Of a stretch of DNA of 64,000 nucleotides, positions 1-7,937 are shown in pieces. The notes under the pieces were generated by a model. It worked only from the letters and a program-made list of their open reading frames with translations, was not told where the DNA came from and made no database searches. The position numbers and the translations under genes are program-made. The number at the start of each line of letters is the position of its first letter. Within the stretch, counting starts at the first letter, position 1. Source of the stretch: Actinomycetota bacterium (GTDB lineage Bacteria; Actinomycetota; Thermoleophilia; Miltoncostaeales; Miltoncostaeaceae); contig VGCE01000008.1 in assembly GCA_016870155.1 (NCBI GenBank), positions 19,698 to 83,697 of the forward strand, read 5' to 3'.

Positions 1-1
1 C

Positions 2-955
2 CAGGCCTCCTTCGTGGAGGACATGGTGTTTGACGCCCAGGGAAACCTGTACGTGGGCGGGTTCTTCACGGGGGTCGGGGGCGTCGCCACCCCGTCGGTC
101 GCCATGTGGAACGGCGTGCGCTGGAGCGCCGTCGGCAGCCCCGCTGCCTTTAACAGCACCATCGTGCGCGCCCTGGGCTTCGACTCCACCGGCGCCCTGT
201 ACGCCGGCGGCAACTTCAACCAGATCGGCACCACGTTCGCCGCCAATATCGCCCGGTGGGATGGCTCGGCCTGGGTGCAGGTGGGCAGCGGCATGAATGA
301 CGACGTCTTCGCGTTGCACACCGATGCCCGGGGTAACCTATGGGCCGGCGGTGAGTTCACCGAGGCCGACGGGGTGAGGGCAAACAGCATCGCCGTGCTC
401 CCGGCCCCGCCCGCCCCGGGCGTGACGCCCCCGACCCCGGCAACCCTGGCAACCCCCGCGCCGTGCGCGAAGACCTTCTACCAGCAGGCCACGCGCAGGT
501 GGAAGAACGCCAAGGCGCCCAACGGTCGCGCGGCGGTGAAGGTGACGTCGCGCATCCGCATCTACCAGGACGTCCTTGCCGCCTGCCGCACCGACCTCAC
601 GTTCATCTTCCGCGATGCCCGCACGAAGGCGCGCCTGGCGCAGCTTCGCGGATCGACCCTGGGCTATCGCAAGCTCACCGGGCAGGACTTCTCGGCACCG
701 GTCGTCTCGTGGCCCACCACTCGCGAGATGCGGTTCACGGGCGGCGACACCACGGGCCAAAACCGCCGGAATGCCCGCCTGGTGCTGGTGAGCTACCTCA
801 GGAGAAAGCGCAGCATGCCCGCGCAGCGGAACGTGGAGCTGGTGATCGTGCGCCAGGTTCCGCGTGACGCGTCCCAGGCCGTGTCTGCCGCCAATCCCCT
901 CTTCGCACAGCTCAACGCTTTCGGCACCCGGGTCGGGTGGGCGCAGACCAGCTGA
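2..955 (+). CDS. secreted beta-propeller repeat protein, 5' truncated by window edge
   Basis: The frame is open from the first bases, so the true start lies upstream. The visible N-terminal half has repeated blocks with GGxF motifs (GGFFTGVGG, GGNFNQIG, GGEFTEADG) typical of beta-propeller or delta-60-type surface repeats. A Pro-rich linker follows near 405-460. From 461 to the stop is a 164-residue module starting PCxKTFYQQ, which recurs without gaps at the end of the trypsin-like protein at 5172-6794. The module has two Cys residues (PC and a later CR) and conserved segments KLTG, FSAPVVSWPT and ARLVLVSYL. I do not know its function. Export is inferred from the repeat type and from the sister protein's signal peptide. 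Confidence 0.75.
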   Translation, partial: QASFVEDMVFDAQGNLYVGGFFTGVGGVATPSVAMWNGVRWSAVGSPAAFNSTIVRALGFDSTGALYAGGNFNQIGTTFAANIARWDGSAWVQVGSGMNDDVFALHTDARGNLWAGGEFTEADGVRANSIAVLPAPPAPGVTPPTPATLATPAPCAKTFYQQATRRWKNAKAPNGRAAVKVTSRIRIYQDVLAACRTDLTFIFRDARTKARLAQLRGSTLGYRKLTGQDFSAPVVSWPTTREMRFTGGDTTGQNRRNARLVLVSYLRRKRSMPAQRNVELVIVRQVPRDASQAVSAANPLFAQLNAFGTRVGWAQTS

Positions 956-961
956 GCGACG

Positions 962-1087
962 CTACGGCGCGATGGTGATGTAGACGGTCATCGCGATGAA
1001 CACGATGAACACCACCGCCCACTCCCAGAACACCAGCCCGCGCCTGCCTGGTCCGGGGCCGTCACCGGGCTGGTCGTCGTCGGCCAC
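962..1087 (-). CDS. small single-pass membrane protein (41 aa)
   Basis: A GTG-started 41-codon frame ending in TAG lies only 3 nt after the stop of the secreted protein upstream on this strand. An acidic, Gly/Pro-rich N-terminus (VADDDQPGDG) is followed by arginines and one hydrophobic helix (FWEWAVVFIVFIAMTVYITI). The GAGGG just before GTG and the tight spacing suggest translational coupling with the upstream gene. It is too short for most gene finders. Its function is unknown. Confidence 0.5.
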   Translation of the reverse strand: MADDDQPGDGPGPGRRGLVFWEWAVVFIVFIAMTVYITIAP

Positions 1088-1090
1088 CCT

Positions 1091-1450
1091 CTACTTCATC
1101 CAGATGATCTGGAACCCGGCACTCGTGCCCGTGCCCGTCTTGTAAAAGTCGCGGCCGATCATGTTGGGGTAGCCCTTCACGCGGTAGCCGCTGGGCACGG
1201 TGCCATTGGCCACGTATGCCTTCGCAAAGGCGCGCACCTTCGCGCACGGCAGTGGGGTCTGGCCGCGCTTGTTGAACGAGTTGAGCTCGTAGGCGCCCTT
1301 CTTGGGCAGCCCGAGCTTTGGCTTTGCCGGGTTCACCTGGAGGTCGCCGCAGTCGAGCGACCTGCCCTGGTCGCTTCCACCCGCGAGGGCCGCGGCCGGG
1401 AGAGCGGTGAGCGCGACGACGGCGGCGGCGATTGCGATGGTGGTCCTCAT
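1091..1450 (-). CDS. small secreted protein with signal peptide
   Basis: 119 residues. The start chosen is the ATG preceded by GGAGGAGA (spacing 4), which begins a clear Sec signal peptide (MRTTIAIAAAVVALTALPAA, cleavage near ALA-GG). The mature part has two Cys residues (LDCGDL and LPCAKV), probably a disulfide, and many Lys and Gly residues. I recognise no domain. Longer upstream extensions of the frame are low-complexity and have no ribosome site. Confidence 0.7.
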   Translation of the reverse strand: MRTTIAIAAAVVALTALPAAALAGGSDQGRSLDCGDLQVNPAKPKLGLPKKGAYELNSFNKRGQTPLPCAKVRAFAKAYVANGTVPSGYRVKGYPNMIGRDFYKTGTGTSAGFQIIWMK

Positions 1451-1521
1451 GAGATCTCCTCCGGGGTTCGTCGCGCTGGCTGCGTGGCGAGCCAGTGCGC
1501 AGATTGTAGCGGCGGCGTAAC

Positions 1522-1938
1522 ATGCGGTGCATGGCGGTCGCGCCCCCGTGGGAGATCGTGAAGGAGCCACCCGAGGCCGTCACCTGGGGGCTGGTGCCGC
1601 TGGAGGACGACGACGGCGCGATGCGGCCGATCATGCTCTTGTGCTGGGTGCTGGACGACGCGGGCGGCGCCCTGGTGCAGCCGGTGATCCGCGGCGAGGA
1701 CGACCCCCTGCCATGGGGGCTTTGCACCCGCATGGCCGATCCCCCGCCCGGTGGGCGGCCCGAGGACGGCATCGCCGCCTACCGCGACCTGGTGCTGCCC
1801 ATGGTCATCGCCGTCGAGGCGCTGATGGCGCGCGGGCTCTCGCCGGGCGAGGTGGCCGGCAGGGGGGGTGAGGCCTCGTCAATGGCCGCCATGGTGCATG
1901 AGGCCCGCCGGGGCATGCGCGATCTGCCCACGGGCTAG
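1522..1938 (+). CDS. hypothetical acidic protein
   Basis: 138 residues, unrecognised. It contains PPWEIVKEPPEAVTWGLVP and an acidic patch EDDDG, has no signal peptide and reads as a soluble protein. Start is ATG at 1522 or the ATG at 1531. The next gene starts one base after its stop, so the two are probably co-transcribed. GC at codon third positions is high, as in the neighbours. Confidence 0.6.
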   Translation: MRCMAVAPPWEIVKEPPEAVTWGLVPLEDDDGAMRPIMLLCWVLDDAGGALVQPVIRGEDDPLPWGLCTRMADPPPGGRPEDGIAAYRDLVLPMVIAVEALMARGLSPGEVAGRGGEASSMAAMVHEARRGMRDLPTG

Positions 1939-1939
1939 C

Positions 1940-2806
1940 GTGCAGGGCGTGCGCGTGGGCAGGGCGATCGGGCTGGGCGTGGTGGCCGCCGGGGTGGTGG
2001 GGGCCGCGGTGCTGGCCAAGACCATGCGCGATGTCCAGGGCCAGGCCGCCGGCGACATCGACTCGTTCCTCGAGCTGCCGCTGGACGAGCGCGCGCGCAG
2101 GCCGGTCGTGGCCGTGATGGGCGCCAGCATCGTGCGCGGGCGGGCCAGCGTGGACTTCGTGCGCATGCTGCGCCAGCAGCACCTCGAGCTGGCCTTCGTG
2201 AATGGCGGGGTGAACAGTCGGGTGGCCTGGGAGATGCTGCAGGACATGGACCGCGTGATGGCCTGCGATCCCGCCTGGGCGGTGATCCTCGTGGGCACCA
2301 ACGACGTGCAGGCCACGCTGTCGGACGAGAACCGCGAGACGGTCCGCCGGTCGAAGGGGCTGCCGCAGGCGCCGTCGGCCGAGTGGTTCGGTGAGTGCCT
2401 GCAGGCGGTGATCGAGCGCCTGCAGGGCGCGGGCACCATCGTGGGCGTGTGCTCGCTGCCGCCGCTGGGCCAGGACCTCGGCGCCCCGCCCAACGACGCC
2501 GTGCGCGGCTTCAACGAGGTCATCCGCGACGTCACCGACGCCACCGGGGCGTCGTATCTGCCCGTGCACGAGCGCATGGCCGCGGTGATCGTGGGCAGCG
2601 GCAGGGAGGAGGGGCCGGCGTGGACCGGATCGTGGCGCCCGGGGCTGGAGTCGCTCGTGGAGCACTTCACGCTCGGGCGCTCGTACGACGACATCGCCCA
2701 GCGGGCCGGCTACCTGATGTCGCCCGACGGCGTGCACCTCGACACCGCTGGCGCGCGCATCGTGGCCAACGCCGTGAGTGAGTTCCTCGCCGGCAATACT
2801 GCGTAA
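1940..2806 (+). CDS. membrane-anchored SGNH/GDSL-type hydrolase
   Basis: 288 residues from the GTG at 1940 (GTG 1949 is an alternative). An N-terminal hydrophobic segment (GLGVVAAGVVGAAVLA) acts as signal peptide or anchor. The SGNH blocks follow in order: VMGASIVRG (block I, catalytic Ser), NGGVNSR (block II Gly), LVGTNDVQ (block III Asn) and SPDGVHLD (block V Asp/His). Such enzymes are extracytoplasmic esterases or lipases. The substrate cannot be told from sequence. It starts immediately after the stop of the preceding small gene. Confidence 0.8.
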   Translation: MQGVRVGRAIGLGVVAAGVVGAAVLAKTMRDVQGQAAGDIDSFLELPLDERARRPVVAVMGASIVRGRASVDFVRMLRQQHLELAFVNGGVNSRVAWEMLQDMDRVMACDPAWAVILVGTNDVQATLSDENRETVRRSKGLPQAPSAEWFGECLQAVIERLQGAGTIVGVCSLPPLGQDLGAPPNDAVRGFNEVIRDVTDATGASYLPVHERMAAVIVGSGREEGPAWTGSWRPGLESLVEHFTLGRSYDDIAQRAGYLMSPDGVHLDTAGARIVANAVSEFLAGNTA

Positions 2807-2933
2807 GGACTAATGAGATCGCATCGCGTCTTGAACGCGGCCGTCCTGCGACACTGCTCCCCATCTGACGATCGCGACGGGTAACCGCCGGTCGATGCGT
2901 ACTCGGCCGGGTGGGTGCCCCAAGGAGCCTGAG

Positions 2934-4007
2934 ATGGCCGAGACCATGCGTGCTGCGGTGTTCCGCGGGAAAGAGGACATCCACATCGAGGAGGTCGCAC
3001 GGCCCGCGTGCGGGCCGACCGACGCGATCGTGCGGGTGACCACCACCACCATCTGCGGAACCGACTCGCACATCTGGCGCGAGGAGTACCCCGTCGCCAA
3101 TGGGCGGATCGTCGGCCATGAGCCGGTGGGAGTGATCGACGAACTGGGCGAGGCCGTGCAGGGGTACGAGATCGGCGACAGGGTGGTTGTGGGTGCCATC
3201 ACGCCGTGCGGTGCCTGTTACTACTGCCAGCACGGCGACTTCTCGCAGTGCGCCGGCTACGACGACACCTGGGGCCTGATCGGCGGCTGGCGCCTGGGCA
3301 ACTCCGCGGACGGCGTGCAGGCGGATTACTTCCGCGTGCCGTACGCGCAGGCCAACCTGGCCAAGATCCCGGACGGCGTGAGCGACGAGGAGGTCATGTT
3401 CGTGACCGACATCGCGTCCACCGGCATCTCTGCCGCCGAGACCGCCAACGTTCGCATCGGCGACTCGGTGGTGGTGTACGCGCAGGGGCCCATCGGCCTG
3501 TGCGCCACGGCCGGTGCGCGCCTCATGGGCGCGAGCCTCATCATCGGGGTCGATTCCAACCCGACACGCCTCGAGATGGCCAAGACGATGGGCGCTGACG
3601 TGGTGATCGACTACACGCAGGAGGACCCGGTCGCGCGCGTGAAGGAGCTGACGGAGGGCCGGGGCACCGACGTGGCCATCGAGGCCCTGGGAATACAGGA
3701 GACCTTCGAGAACTGCATGAAGTCCGTGCGCCCGGCGGGCGTGGTGTCGTCGCTTGGGGTGTACGGCGACAAGGTCACGATTCCGCTCGACGCCTTCGTG
3801 TACGGCATCGGCGACGTGGACATCCGCACCACTCTGTGCCCCGGCGGCAAGGAGCGCATGCGGGCCCTGATGTCGCTGGTGTCGGCGGGGCGGCTCGACC
3901 TGCAGCAGTTGGTCACCCATCACTTCACCCTCGACCAGATCGAGGAGGCCTACCCGCTCTTCTCAAACCAGGAGGACGGCGTGCTGAAGGTGGCGATCAC
4001 CACGTGA
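2934..4007 (+). CDS. zinc-dependent alcohol dehydrogenase
   Basis: 357 residues, medium-chain dehydrogenase/reductase. The start is fixed by AAGGAG 6 nt before ATG 2934. Catalytic zinc site residues are visible (ICGTDSH, GHEPVG), a structural zinc lobe CxxCxxCxxxxxxxC (CGACYYC...C), and a Rossmann segment (VYAQGPIGLCATAGA). The C-terminal RTTLCPGGKERM and QLVTHHF segments resemble the secondary-alcohol/isopropanol dehydrogenase branch, though that branch often lacks the structural zinc cysteines kept here. It likely oxidises short alcohols with NAD(P). Confidence 0.85.
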   Translation: MAETMRAAVFRGKEDIHIEEVARPACGPTDAIVRVTTTTICGTDSHIWREEYPVANGRIVGHEPVGVIDELGEAVQGYEIGDRVVVGAITPCGACYYCQHGDFSQCAGYDDTWGLIGGWRLGNSADGVQADYFRVPYAQANLAKIPDGVSDEEVMFVTDIASTGISAAETANVRIGDSVVVYAQGPIGLCATAGARLMGASLIIGVDSNPTRLEMAKTMGADVVIDYTQEDPVARVKELTEGRGTDVAIEALGIQETFENCMKSVRPAGVVSSLGVYGDKVTIPLDAFVYGIGDVDIRTTLCPGGKERMRALMSLVSAGRLDLQQLVTHHFTLDQIEEAYPLFSNQEDGVLKVAITT

Positions 4008-4016
4008 GGGAGCGCC

Positions 4017-4277
4017 ATGCCCACGTATGACCTCGAATGCCACGGGTGCGGCTTGCGGTTCGAGGTCTTCCGGCAGGGCTTCCTGCGCGACGAGGACCTG
4101 GCCTGCGCGGCGTGCGGCGCCACCGACGTCGGCCAGCGCTACACGGGGTTCGTCACCTCGCGGCCGCCACGTGATCGCACGGAGCCCAGCGTGCGCGGGT
4201 TCGGACACGCCTGCTCGTCAGGATGTGGCTGCGCCCGCGCGCGCGCGGCCCCTGACGGCACGATCGTCCCGCCCTGA
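4017..4277 (+). CDS. FmdB-type zinc-ribbon protein
   Basis: 86 residues. The N-terminal MPTYDLECHGCG and a later CAACG form the CxxC...CxxC zinc ribbon of the FmdB regulatory-protein family. The tail is Cys-rich (HACSSGCGCARA), suggesting additional metal binding. GGGAG lies just upstream of ATG. It follows the alcohol dehydrogenase by 9 nt, so they are probably one transcript. Its precise role is unknown. Confidence 0.75.
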   Translation: MPTYDLECHGCGLRFEVFRQGFLRDEDLACAACGATDVGQRYTGFVTSRPPRDRTEPSVRGFGHACSSGCGCARARAAPDGTIVPP

Positions 4278-4279
4278 CC

Positions 4280-5083
4280 CTAGGCGGGCTTGCGGGCGAT
4301 GGCGTAGAGCTTGGTGAAGTCGTAGGTCCAGCCGCGCGGGCCGGACACCTCGCGCATGCGGCGCTCCACCTCGGCCAGGTAGGCCTCGGCCTCGTCCTCG
4401 GGCATGTCGCCGATCAGGTGGCTGGCCACCACGCGCATGCGCTGCGTGTAAGCCTCCACCGAGGTGTGGCGCACGCGGCGCTCCATCCAGATGTCGTCCA
4501 CCGTAAGGCCCGCCTGCACCAGGTAGTCCTCCATCTCGGGGATATCCCGCTGCACGGCGTCGAAGGCCCCGAGCCACACGTAGTTGGGCGGCTCCATGTT
4601 GGCGAGGATGTCCCGGTAGGCCTGCTCGCCGCCGCGCCCCGAGCACAGGATGGCCAGCACGCCACCCGGCTTCATCTTCGCGGCAATCGCCTCGGCCGCC
4701 GCCCACTTGCGGGGGAACCAGTGGTAGGCCATGGCGCACACCACCAGGTCGAAGGAGCCGTCGGGCACCGGCATGTTCTCCACGTCGCCCTGCGCCAGGG
4801 CCACCTCCACGCCCTCGATGCCGCCGAGCTTCGCCTCGAACTGCTCGAGCATGCCCTCCGATGGGTCAACCCCCGTGATGCGTGCCGGACGGAAGCGGTC
4901 GACGATCGCCTGGGTGGTCCAGCCGGTGCCGCAGCCGACGTCCAGCACGTCGTCGTAGTGCCCGGGCGGGATCGACATCACCAGGCGCTGGCCGCCCTCG
5001 ATGTTGAACCGTACGGCGTCCTCGTAGTCGGATGCCGTCTCGGTGAATCCATTGGCCACGAGAGTGCGGTCGTCGTCGATCAT
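4280..5083 (-). CDS. class I SAM-dependent methyltransferase
   Basis: 267 residues from the ATG that has GGAG 6 nt upstream (an ATG 12 nt further upstream lacks one). Motif I VLDVGCGTGWTT binds SAM; the acidic end of beta-2 is VDPSEGM; motif II/III are GDVENMPVP and FDLVVCAMAYHW, typical of the UbiE/Methyltransf_11 type. The substrate is not evident. It ends 2 nt from the stop of the convergent zinc-ribbon gene. It is divergent from the trypsin gene. Confidence 0.85.
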   Translation of the reverse strand: MIDDDRTLVANGFTETASDYEDAVRFNIEGGQRLVMSIPPGHYDDVLDVGCGTGWTTQAIVDRFRPARITGVDPSEGMLEQFEAKLGGIEGVEVALAQGDVENMPVPDGSFDLVVCAMAYHWFPRKWAAAEAIAAKMKPGGVLAILCSGRGGEQAYRDILANMEPPNYVWLGAFDAVQRDIPEMEDYLVQAGLTVDDIWMERRVRHTSVEAYTQRMRVVASHLIGDMPEDEAEAYLAEVERRMREVSGPRGWTYDFTKLYAIARKPA

Positions 5084-5171
5084 GCGGGGCTCCATTCGTG
5101 CAGTCGAGGGTCGTGCGGCCACGGGGACCTGGGAAGTCTACGGGGCGCGATGCGGCTGGTACGTTCGCTCG

Positions 5172-6794
5172 GTGCGCCGGCTCATCCTTATCGCCACGGT
5201 GCTCGGGCTCGTCGCCATAGGGGTCCCGGGCGCGTGGGCCTCGGCGGAGGGCCCGGACGTCAGCACCCGCATCGTCGGCTCGCCGGCCGACGCGGTGCAG
5301 TCGGAGTGGCAGTTCGTCTCACTGGTCTCGCCGAGCGGCGGCCTATGCGCCGGGTCGGTGGTGGCGCCGCGATGGATCCTCACGGCGGCCCACTGCACCT
5401 TCGACTCCCCCGGCAACCCCATCTCGTCGTTCGCGCTGTACCCGAGCGCCTACGCCCGGGCTGCGCTGCCGCCAGCCCAGGCCCCCGATGCCGTTCGCGT
5501 CTACCCCTCGTACGTGCCCAACGCCTTCCCCTGGGACTTCGCGCTGATGCGGCTTCCCACGGCCACCGCGACTCCGGGCGTGGCGATTCCGGCGCCCAGC
5601 GACGATGCCGCCATCACCCTCGCCCGGGCCGCGACGCCGACGGGGGCGCGCAACGGACGCATCGCGGGCTGGGGCAGCACGGGCGCCGCCGGGTCGGGCC
5701 CGTACCCGCCGATCCTCCAGACGATCCCGGGAGGCGTGCCGATCCTGGTCGACAGCCAGTGCAACCCCCCCGAATTCCAGGCGGCGTCAATGGTGTGCGC
5801 TGGCGGATTCCCCACGAGCGGGACATCCGACGACACCTGCCGTGGCGATTCCGGCGGCCCGCTCGCCGCCGACATCAACGGGCGCCGGCTGCTCATCGGC
5901 CTCACGAGCTTCGGCCCCGTGCCGTGCGGCAACTCGTCGATCCCGGGCGTCTACTCGAAGGTGCAGGCCGTGCGCGACTGGATCTGCGACACCGTGACCT
6001 CCCCGACGGCCATCACGGCCACGGCGGACGGCACGAGCGTGGACGTCGCCTGGTCGCCCGATGCCACCACGTGTCCGTGGCGCGACCCATCGGTGTCGGT
6101 GAGCGCCAGCCCGGGGGGTGCCAGCACCACGGTGGCCCTGTCGTCGGGTAGCGCGCGCCTCACGGGCCTCGCTGCCGGCACCGCTTATTCCATCAGCGCG
6201 CAGGTGGTGTCATCGGCGGGGGCCACGCCACCCGCGGCCATCGCGAGCGTGTCCACTGCCGCACCGGCGCCCACACCTGCGCCGGCACCCACCACTGCGC
6301 CGTGTTCCAAGACCTTCTACCAGCAGGACGCCCGCACGGCGCGCAACGCGGACGCTCCGGACGGCACCTCCGCCGTCCGGGTGGTCTCGCGCCTGCGCAT
6401 CTACGAGGATGCCGCGTCATGGTGCCGGGTGAGCCTCACCTTCATGTTCCGCGACACGCGCAACCAGAAGCGCCTGTCGCAGCTGCCGGGCTCTGCGCTG
6501 GGCCACCGCAAGCTCACCGGAAAGGACTTCAGTGCCCCGGTGGTCTCGTGGCCCACCATGAAGGAGTTCCGCTTCGAGGGCTCCGACTCCACCGGGCTCG
6601 GCAGGAAGGACGCTCGCCTCGTGCTGGTGTCGTACCTCGAGCGCATCAAGGGCATGCCCGCGCAGTCGAACGTGGAGCTGATGGTGGTGCGGCGCATCCC
6701 CACCAATGCAGCGACGGCCGAGAGTGCCACCAACCCGCTGTTCGCGCAGAAGAACTCCTTCGGAACGGTGGTCGGGTGGGCAACGGTGTCGTGA
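5172..6794 (+). CDS. secreted trypsin-like serine protease with Fn3-like and C-terminal module
   Basis: 540 residues. The start is GTG 5172, six nt after a TACGTT box, giving the signal peptide VRRLILIATVLGLVAIGVPG. Peptidase S1 follows with RIVG at the activation site, catalytic His74 (LTAAHC), Asp122 (WDFALMRL) and Ser227 (CRGDSGGP). A fibronectin-III-like domain spans about residues 277-360 and an Ala/Pro/Thr linker follows. Residues 377-540 are the same 164-residue module as at 461-952; I count 104 identities with no gap. The next gene overlaps its stop by one base, so the two form an operon. Confidence 0.9.
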   Translation: MRRLILIATVLGLVAIGVPGAWASAEGPDVSTRIVGSPADAVQSEWQFVSLVSPSGGLCAGSVVAPRWILTAAHCTFDSPGNPISSFALYPSAYARAALPPAQAPDAVRVYPSYVPNAFPWDFALMRLPTATATPGVAIPAPSDDAAITLARAATPTGARNGRIAGWGSTGAAGSGPYPPILQTIPGGVPILVDSQCNPPEFQAASMVCAGGFPTSGTSDDTCRGDSGGPLAADINGRRLLIGLTSFGPVPCGNSSIPGVYSKVQAVRDWICDTVTSPTAITATADGTSVDVAWSPDATTCPWRDPSVSVSASPGGASTTVALSSGSARLTGLAAGTAYSISAQVVSSAGATPPAAIASVSTAAPAPTPAPAPTTAPCSKTFYQQDARTARNADAPDGTSAVRVVSRLRIYEDAASWCRVSLTFMFRDTRNQKRLSQLPGSALGHRKLTGKDFSAPVVSWPTMKEFRFEGSDSTGLGRKDARLVLVSYLERIKGMPAQSNVELMVVRRIPTNAATAESATNPLFAQKNSFGTVVGWATVS

Positions 6795-7909
6795 TGCACG
6801 CGGTGCGGATAGCGGCACGCCTGGCGCCCGGCCTCAGCGTCTGCGCACGCATGCTGATCGGGGGTGGGCTGGCCATGGCCGCCATGGCCGTCATGTTCCC
6901 CGCTCTAGCGGCTGCGGCACCAACCACGGCACAGCTTGCGGGTCAGCGCATCACCTGGCCGGTGGACGGCACGACGGTGAGCCCGTCCATGCGGGCGGCC
7001 ATCGCCCGTGGCGAGGTGGGCAGCGTCATCCTCTTCAGCCGCAATGCGCCCAACCGGACGGTGCTGGGCAGGCTCACGCGCCAGCTGCAGGCGATTCCGC
7101 GCCCGGCCGGCCTGGACGCGCCGCTGCTCGTCACCGTCGACCAGGAGGGCGGGCTGGTGAAGCGCATGGCGTGGGCGCCCCCCACCATGAGCGCAGCGCG
7201 CATGGGCGCGCGGCTCGACCCCGCGGGCATCCGGGCCGAGGGCGCGGCAACGGGCCGGGTCATGCTGCGGTCGGGCATGAACGCCAATCTGGCCCCGGTG
7301 TGCGACGTGGCCCGGCGGGGCGGCGACCTCTTCCGCGACGGACGGGCGTTCGGCACCACGCCCGCCGCCGTCGCCGCCGACTGCACGGCGTTCGCGCAGG
7401 GACTCACCGACGCCGGCGCCGTGGCCACGGCCAAGCACTTCCCGGGCTTCGGGCGCGCGCGGGTGAACACCGACGATGCCGCCGTGCGGGTGACCACCCC
7501 GCGCGCCACGCTCGAGCAGGAGATGGAGCCATTCCGTGCGGTGATCGCCACGGGCATTCCGATGATCATGGTGTCGTCCATTATCTTCACAGCCCTGGCC
7601 CCGCGGCCCGCCCTTCTCGAGGCGTCGGTGGTGCGCGGGCTCCTGCGCGACGGCCTCGGCTTCCGCGGGGTCACGATCACCGACGCCATTGACACCCCTG
7701 CGCTGCGGCCGTACGGCGGCACGGCCGGGGCGTCGGCGGGATCGGCTGCGGCGGGCATGGACCTGGTGATCATCGCCACGTCCGAGGCCGAGGCCACGAA
7801 GGGCATGCGCGCGGTGTCGGCGGCTATCGCATCGGGGCGCATCCCCCGTGCCGAAGCGGAGGCATCGCTGCAGCGGGTGCTGGCGCTGCGCCGCTCGCTC
7901 GGGCGCTAG
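6794..7909 (+). CDS. secreted glycoside hydrolase family 3 (NagZ-like) with altered dyad
   Basis: 371 residues, starting in the TGATG overlap with the protease stop. A signal peptide (MLIGGGLAMAAMAVMFPALA region) precedes a GH3 N-terminal barrel: DQEGGLVKRM, KHFPGFGRARVNTDDA and the nucleophile segment FRGVTITDAID. In NagZ the loop reads KHFPGHG followed by DSH. Here the dyad histidine position appears to be Ala (TDDA) and GHG is GFG, while the nucleophile Asp is kept. It may therefore act on another substrate or be weakly active. An extracytoplasmic cell-wall or glycan role is inferred. Confidence 0.8.
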   Translation: MHAVRIAARLAPGLSVCARMLIGGGLAMAAMAVMFPALAAAAPTTAQLAGQRITWPVDGTTVSPSMRAAIARGEVGSVILFSRNAPNRTVLGRLTRQLQAIPRPAGLDAPLLVTVDQEGGLVKRMAWAPPTMSAARMGARLDPAGIRAEGAATGRVMLRSGMNANLAPVCDVARRGGDLFRDGRAFGTTPAAVAADCTAFAQGLTDAGAVATAKHFPGFGRARVNTDDAAVRVTTPRATLEQEMEPFRAVIATGIPMIMVSSIIFTALAPRPALLEASVVRGLLRDGLGFRGVTITDAIDTPALRPYGGTAGASAGSAAAGMDLVIIATSEAEATKGMRAVSAAIASGRIPRAEAEASLQRVLALRRSLGR

Positions 7910-7937
7910 CCAGGGGCGCCGCGTATGCCGATCGGCG

